Under the pieces are notes generated by a model. It saw only the letters and a list, made by a program, of their open reading frames with translations, searched no databases and was not told the DNA's origin. A stretch of 64,000 nt of DNA, taken from Ostrinia nubilalis. Taxonomy: Eukaryota > Arthropoda > Insecta > Lepidoptera > Crambidae. Position 1 is the first letter of the stretch, and each line of letters opens with the position of its first letter. The translations under genes were made by a program, and so were the position numbers. The stretch lies in the NCBI RefSeq assembly GCF_963855985.1, contig NC_087098.1, forward strand, positions 11,490,501 through 11,554,500, written 5' to 3'. Positions 32,601 through 40,900 of this stretch are shown piece by piece.

Positions 32601-34863
32601 ACATGCAATGGACGGGGCACATGGCTGGTATAACTGTCAGTTATTTCTTGAGCCATGAACTGGAAAACATAGCGTGTGGCTCCCACTCGGTGGATCGATG
32701 ATCTAGTGAATGAAGCATCTGGATGCGGGCAGCGCAGAACCGGTTGTTGTGGAAATCCTTGTGGCCCCTTGTGGGAGGCCTTTGCTCAGCAATGGATGGT
32801 AAAGGATTACCTTTGGTTGAAACGAACGTTTAGTTATACCAGTAATAATCGCCATAAAAGTTGTCAAGAATAGTATCGTGTTGTCATTTGTAATAAATTC
32901 AAAAGATTTTGCAACGTCAAGTGGCAAAAATCGGGACTAAAAGTCGTCGCAATTTTATCAACCCGGAAAGCGATCGTACCGTATCAACTCGAGGCGGTCA
33001 GTATTCTTTGTATGAAACTCCATACTACAACGCAAACTTATCCGCACCGTAACGTAAACGCCTCGCCTTGCGTTTGACAGCGCGCGAAAGGCGATACGGT
33101 GTTGATTCCTTTTCGAGTTGATAAGTCCGCTGTGAACTTAATAACCGAGTATGATAGTAGCGCCCTTTTGTCAATGTCATAGCCAGCTATGATGACGGTT
33201 CGGTGTTTTACAACAATGCAAGCTTTTATCTCAGATGTCGCCGATCCTGGAGTGCGCTTTCGGGCGGTCGTCGCGCGGCGTGTCGTGGGTGGTGTCGCGG
33301 CTGGCCAGCCGCGCGGGCGCGTGCCTGCGCCACCTGGCCGCCCAGCCCGCCGCCGCCGCGCAGGCGCTGCAGCTGCTGACTACCCTCGCGCACGCGCAGC
33401 ACAAGTATGTACGGTCAAGTACTTTAGACACACGCGCGGTCAGCTCGAATGGCATGGGTCGCCATATGAGGAGTTCATAATCAAACACCCGAACTGAGTC
33501 AATCCCGTTTATTGAATGAATGTTAAAATACGATGAAGCGACTTATATCTATAGGATAAATGAGCATACACATTAATACAAGGGTTGTTAGTACATACAT
33601 CACATATGTACGGTCAAGTCCAGGGCCGCCCGTTTGTTTAGGACCCCCGCCGCCGCTGCGCAGGCGCTGCAGCTGCTGACTACCCTCGCGCACGCGCAGC
33701 ACAAGTATGTACGGTCAACTCCAGGGCCGCCCATTTGTTTAGGCCTCAGCCTCGAATTTAGCGGGCAGCGGCGCGGGAGCGGGGCGGGCAACGCAGACCC
33801 GTTCTCGAAACAAGCGGGCAGCTCGCGCGGCGCTTTAGCGGCGAAGTGTTGTGTTCGGGTTTGTGTTGTCGAGATATTTGTTTATATTCGCAAACGAAAT
33901 GTCTGAACAACGGCGACAATTTTATTTCGATTCAAATTTATTCCTAACGCTCGATTTATTGTGGGCAAAAGAAGGAATGCGCTGCCCGCTCGTTGCCCGC
34001 TTCTGCGCCGCTGCCCGCTCGTTGCCCGCTCCCGCGCCGCTGTTTTCGAGAACCGGTCTATTTGATTTTACGCATAAGATCCTGCCGCCACCGCCGCCGC
34101 CCCGCTGCCCGCTAAATTCGAGGCTGAGGCCTTAGGACCCCCGCCGCCGCCGCGCAGGCGCTGCAGCTGCTGACTACCCTCGCGCACGCGCAGCACAAGT
34201 ATGTACGGACAAGTACTTTAGACACACGCGCGGTCAGCTCGAATGACATGGGTCGCCATATGAGGAGTTCATAATCAAACACCCGAACTGAGTCAATCCC
34301 GTTTATTGAATAAATGATAAAATACAATGAAGCGACTTATATCTATAGGATAAATGAGCATACACATTAATACAAGGGTTGTTAGTACATACATCACATA
34401 TGTACGGTCAAGTCCAGGGCCGCCCATTTGTTTAGGACCCCCGCCGCCGCCGCGCAGGCGCTGCAGCTGCTGCCTACCCTCGCGCACGCGCAACACAAGT
34501 ATGTACGGTCAACTGATGGGATGTTATACAGGGTGTTAGGTAAATGGGTATATGAGCCGACACTAGCCCATGTAAACATGGGCATATAAATGGTATGGTG
34601 AGGTCAGAAAGTTGATATCGTCATTTTAATTTTTTTAATTTTCATACAAAATAAATTTTATAAAATCCGATTTATATGAAAACTAGCTTTCCGCCCGCGG
34701 CTTCGCCCGCGTGGAATTTTGTCTGTCACAGAAAAACTTTATCGCGCGCGTCCCTGTTTCAAAAACCGGGATAAAAACTATCCTATGTTCTTTCCCGGGA
34801 CTCAAACTATCTCTATGCCAAATTTCATCAAAATCGGTTGCGAGGTTTAAGCGGGAAAGCGTA

Positions 34864-34904
<41 letters not shown>

Positions 34905-37900
34905 GTTACTTTCGCATTTATAATATTAGTTGGGATTAAAATAATTAAAATGAAGATATAAATTTTCTGACTTCACCATACCATTTATATGCCCATGTTA
35001 ACATGGGCTAGTGTCGGCTCATATACCCATTTACCTAACACCCTGTAGATATGTAGTTTCGGTTATGGATACGGTTACGGATATAGGAATAGTATTATAC
35101 CGGTTTCGGTTACGGTTACGGATATTTTTTTATTTCGGATATCCGAAAGTTTCGGTTACGGTTACGGACATCCAGAACATCCCTGTGGTCAACTCCAGGG
35201 CCAGCCGTAAGTTTAGGACCCTGGGCTAATACTACAGGCCGGAAATATCTGTTTTCCTAAAATGTACAATAGGGATGTTTCCTAGGTAAAAAAAATCACG
35301 TATTTTGACAGTCAAGATCTCGCTGACGATCAGAAGTCGTCCCATTGAAAAACAGTTCTAAATCGGTATTCACAAGGGTCATTTTGATAGAACGATTACT
35401 CGATACGATCGTGACTCAGTGTTTTGTTGTCGTTGAAGTTTTGTTACGTGAATAAGGCTACAGGGCCAGCCGTTAGTTTAGGACCCTGCTGGGCTAATAC
35501 TAAATATAGGTTTTCTTAATGTACAATTCTCAAAAAGTCTACGTACTCATGTTTGCATTACTATTTTGTCAGCTTTATCGAAATGTCTTCAATTTAAAAT
35601 GTGTGCAGTCGTAGAAGGTCTTCTATTCATAATGTTTACATTTCTATAATTTCAGTATGTGCGAAAAGCGAACATTGTAAAAACTGTCATTCTTGGAAAC
35701 AGACAATTTTAAATAGTTGACATTTCAATTGTAGTTTGCTATGCAGTCGTAGTTTCAAGCTGTTGATATAGTCTGTCTAGTGACTTAAATGAGAAGTCAT
35801 ATGGTAAAGTGTATACTTCCACATTCTTCTATAAACATGTTCGATGTTATTCCAGACAAAACCCCCTGGCCAGTTGCGAGGAGTTCCTCAACCTGGTAGC
35901 GTGGGAAGCATCCGGGAATAACCTGCCCGGTGAACTGAGGAAAGAGTTGCACAGAGCTTTCGCCATCTGTGCCACTTATGCTGAAGGTTAGTAAAAAAAC
36001 ATTAATAAACAAGGCGAGAGTGAATAGGCACTTACAGGGCAGATATGTACCATCCTAGACTACATCTCACTTAACGCCAGGTGCGATTGCAGTCAAATAC
36101 CTGCCTTGTCTTGCATAAAAAGAATTCAACTGCCAAAATACTCGTATACCTTTATGATACAGAATAGGATAATGCTTAAATGATGACTTTAAATAATCTA
36201 TCTATCTATATATATAAATAAAAATGAATTGATGTTCGTTAGTCTGATTAAAACTCGAGAACGGCTGGGCCGATTGAGCTGATTTTGGTTTTAAAATGTT
36301 TGTCGTAGTCCAGGGTAGGTCTAAACGGTGAGCAAATACGCGCGCGATATTGTTTTTCTGTGACAGACAAAATTCCACGCGGGAGAAGCCGTGGGCGGAA
36401 AGGTAGTTTATAATAAAATTGAATGCATTGCTTCAAAAATATACTTTTGTTTTGATCAACTTATCATACTTGCCCTTTTTCACCACGTATTTTTTTTTAC
36501 CATACTGGGAAAGCTCTCGGCTTCCATCTCGCCTGATGAAAGATGGAAGCGATTGAGGCCCGGTTTCTACCATGGCGTAGCGGAGCGGAGAAATGTTTTG
36601 AATTACCAATCAGATTTAATCTATACTAATATCGTCAGTTGCAGGTTCACTTGGGGTAACTGACAAAATACGGTTTTTGAGTTAAATATACAGTTTTTCT
36701 TAGTTTTTTCTGCTCTTTCGAATGGTATACGTGAAAAAATTCTAGCTTTAAAAAAAATACAATTACACGGACATTTTCAGGTGTGAACTTTTCAGATTTC
36801 CTTCACAATTTTGGTGTAACTGACATTGTAATAATTTTACCAGGTTGAATTGGTGTATCTGTGATAATGTAAAAATTTTGCTACAAAACTTTGCAATTAC
36901 ACTGATTTGCTACATGAAATAAAATAGGAATTTAGAAAGTTTTAAGGCATATTACATTATTATTATACCAGCAGTATCAGTTAAAGAAGTCAAAGTTAGC
37001 TCAACAAAAAAAATAATTGAAATTAAGCAACTATCCAGCCAACTAGGCGTCACTGCGCGTTGCTAACATTAACCTGTTGTTACTCTGTTACTTTTACTGT
37101 TGTAGTACTCATGACCTTAATTCAACATTGCTATAAAGAGGTGGGAAATTAAATCCATTTTGTTTTCAGTTTAAGTTGCCCTGTAGAGCTAAATACGGTA
37201 TTCGTAAGTCAAAGCTTAAAAAAATATTGAAATTACTTAGTTTCACAGTAATACTTTAGTTATTTCAATATTTCTATCTTAAAAAAATTAAAATACACAT
37301 ATTTTCTTGATTCCCATGGCTTTTTTAACATTTTTTAATGAATAAAATAAAAGTTAATTCTAATAAAATAAAATAAAAAACAAAGAAAACGACAAAATGT
37401 TATTTTTTTCATGAATTCTCTTAGTTTTTAATACTTTTACATAAATTATACAGCAACTAAGTAAACAAAACCCAGCAAAAACATCAAATTATTTTAATTT
37501 GGGCAGTACTTACACCAATTTGACCTATGTTTTTTCCAAAAGTATGGTGTAAAATTAGTGTAACTGTCAAAAGTACAAAAATACATTGGTGTAACTGCAA
37601 TTTATTTCCTTAACTAAGACATATTAGATAATTCTTTTTATTTAATCTAAAACCGCGTAGAATTCTAAGCATTTCTGTAAAAACAGATCCAAAAAAGGTT
37701 AAATAGGAAAAAAGTTATGTCCGATTTAAGACGAAAAAAAACTTTAAACGGCTCTACTGAAAAACTGTATTTTGTCAGTTACCCCAAGTGAACCTGCAAC
37801 TGACGATATTATAAATGCGAAAGTAACTCTCTCTGTCTGTCTTGCTTTCACGCCTAAACGACTGAACCGATTTTGATGAAATTTGGCATAAAGATAGTTT

Positions 37901-40900
37901 GAGTCCCGGGAAAGGACATATGATAGTTTTTATCCAGGTTTTTGAAACAGGGACGCGCGCGATATACAGGATGTCCCGTAATGCAACGTCAAGCCGGAAC
38001 TGGGTGTTGAGGCAAGTTATGCTGGTTATCAGAAAAATATAAAAAAAAATCTATGTGGCATTTTGTCAAAATAATAGGCATTTAAAAAAAAACAAAAAAA
38101 TCTACTCCCGGTGACGGTCTTTTTACTCGTGTTGCCACAAATCTTCACTTTTTCCAAAATTTTTTTTTGTTATGTAACCCTGAATAATGCTTCTCTAAAT
38201 TGTTATCAAAATTACAAAACCAGCTGCTCCAGCTTGAATGAAAAAAATACATTATTCCCAAAAAAATTTTCAAAATAAGAATTTTGCCTAGTTTAAACTG
38301 ACTGTACTGAAAAAAAATTTTACTACGCGAGTGTGGCAAGTGACGTCATAATTTGGCGCATTTAGTAAGGATTCCAAAATGGTATAACACTTGGTAAATT
38401 TTTGCTGTAATTGTCGACAATTATTGGTTTTTTGGAAATAATCCCGTTTTTAACTTTATCTACCTTGGTTAAAAATTATTATTCTAATGTGCCCAAAATT
38501 CAAGTTTCTGTGACTGACTACCGTACAGTCAGTCACAGAAACTTTTGTCACCATGACAGTAATTAGTAGTTGACATACTGTGACAAAAGTCACCCGTGCG
38601 CGCGCGCCTTTACTACCTGCTCTGCCTGCACTTGTACTTGGTAACAGGGATAATAAGGATATGAAGTTTCGGTTATAGATACGGTTACGGATATTAGAAT
38701 AATATTATACCGGTTTCGGTTACGGTCACGGATATGAAATAATTTCAGATTATCCGAAAGTTTCGGATAATTTCGGTTACGGAATTATTAGAATTTAAAA
38801 AATGTAGGTATAATTCCAATAGCAAGATGCTGCGTCACCCACATAGCTACTTTATGTACCAACTAAGACGACACCTATGTATGATAAAGGTAAAACAGGC
38901 TGGCATATTAGATGGTGCCAGGGAATGCCAGACAAGTTGGTAAGAAATATTAAGATTTAAGGTACAATTCCAAGACGTGCCGCAGACCGCAAACTGCAAC
39001 CGCAAACTGCAAAACTCTATGAAATCGGCAGCGCGGCATTGCAGCTGCGGCGTGTATACTGCAGATTTCATAGAGTTTTGCAGTTTGGAATTGTACCCTT
39101 AAGACTCCGCCTTTATCCGAAACTATCCGTAACTTTTGAATCAGTTTCGGTTACGGTTATGGATATTTTTTATTTTGGATATCCGATAGTTTCGGTTACG
39201 GTTACGGATATCCATAACATCCCTGCTTGGTAAGATGGCCCTCTCCGTTCCGCTCATACCTTTTAAAATGGCTTCTCCACCTCACTTAAGCCAGAAACTT
39301 GAATTTTGGCCACATTAGAATAATAATTTTTAACCAAGGTAGTAAAGTTAAAAACGGGATTATTTCCAAAAAACCAAAAATTGTCGACAATTACAGCAAA
39401 AATTTACCAAGTGTTATACCATTTTGGAATCCTTACTAAATGCGCCAAATTATGACGTCACTTGCCACACTCGCGTAGTAAATTTTGTTTTCAGTACAGT
39501 CAGTTTAAACTAGGCAAAATTTTTATTTTGAAAAATTTTTTGGGAATAATGTATTTTTTTCATCTAAGCTGGAGCAGCTGGTTTTGTAATTTTGATAACA
39601 ATTTAGAGAAGCATTATTCAGGGTTACATAACAAAAAAAAAATTTGGAAAAAGTGAAGATTTGTGGCAACACGAGTAAAAAGACCGTCACCGGGAGTAGA
39701 TTTTTTTGTTTTTTTTTAAATGCCTATTATTTTGACAAAATGCCTCATAGATTTTTTTTTATCTTTTTCTGATAACCAGCATAACTTGCCTCAACACCCA
39801 GTTCCGGCTTGACGTTGCATTAAGGGACACCCTGTAGTTTTTCTGTGACAGACAAAAAGCCACGCGGGGGAACCCGCGGGCGGAAAGCTAGTTCTCCAAT
39901 AATGAATGAATCCAGAATGAAATCGGATTGGCTTTGCTCCGCCTTGATGGAACTGGAAACCAGGCCTAATTTCCTTTACCTTAGAGACTTTCAACCTTGT
40001 ATTTAACTAAACTGTTTTATATCCCTAGGAGATGTAAGGAATCGTCTACTATCCAGCACGGTAGCGCTACAGGAGAAGCTTATGAACCTGATCAACATGG
40101 AATCCGACACCGAGCCCGTGCGAAACATGCTAGCGGACACTTTGGATTGCTTCATTGGAGTCACTGAAGGAATGCTTGAGGTAAAATATTGTAGCCGTAT
40201 TCACTCTATCACTCGTAATTTGAAACTATGAATGTCAGGTAATACTTGAATGAGATCGGAAATAGAAATCTCTATTTTTTAAGGATAACCTTGCTGTGTT
40301 ATAATATTTTTTCCAAGTATGTAAAGTTGAAATCTAGATGTGCACGCTAGACTATACCTAACTACCTACTCAAACCCAAGGTTTATATTTTTATCTACCG
40401 TGTAATGGCTATGCTCACGTGACTTTGGCAAACGTCTAAACACAATATCCATAGAGAAGAAGAAGAGTTAAAATAATGTTGATGTCCTTGCTATTTGTAC
40501 AGCGTCTAGAACTTCAAACATGGACATTTCCATGTACTCGCCCAAGAAGTTATTTATAAGCGTCGAAGGCAGAAAATATTGCTTTTTTGGGAGAAAAATG
40601 TCGTCATTTTTTTTTAGGTGGGATCAATGGACGAGCAGTTTATGATGCTGATCGGCGCCATAGACAAGGTCCCCGGGATCATATTCCGCTACCATAACTA
40701 CCCTGGCGTGGTGTTGCCAGCTCTCAATCTATTGGCGAAGAGCGCCAAGCGGATGTTACACTCGGTACAGCCGCAGAATGTCAACAAGTACGTCGTCTTG
40801 ATTCTTATTTCGGTGGAATAAAGTTGCTTCTTCTTTGGAAAAAGCGTCGACAACAGCCGACTGGCTTAACTTATCTGGCACGTTATAAAATCTTGTTGCT

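Noticed and set aside
35048..39230. Telomere-like origin of the reiterated TTTCGGTTACGG blocks
   Set aside because: The motif is not the insect TTAGG telomere repeat, and the blocks lie within interspersed elements in introns.
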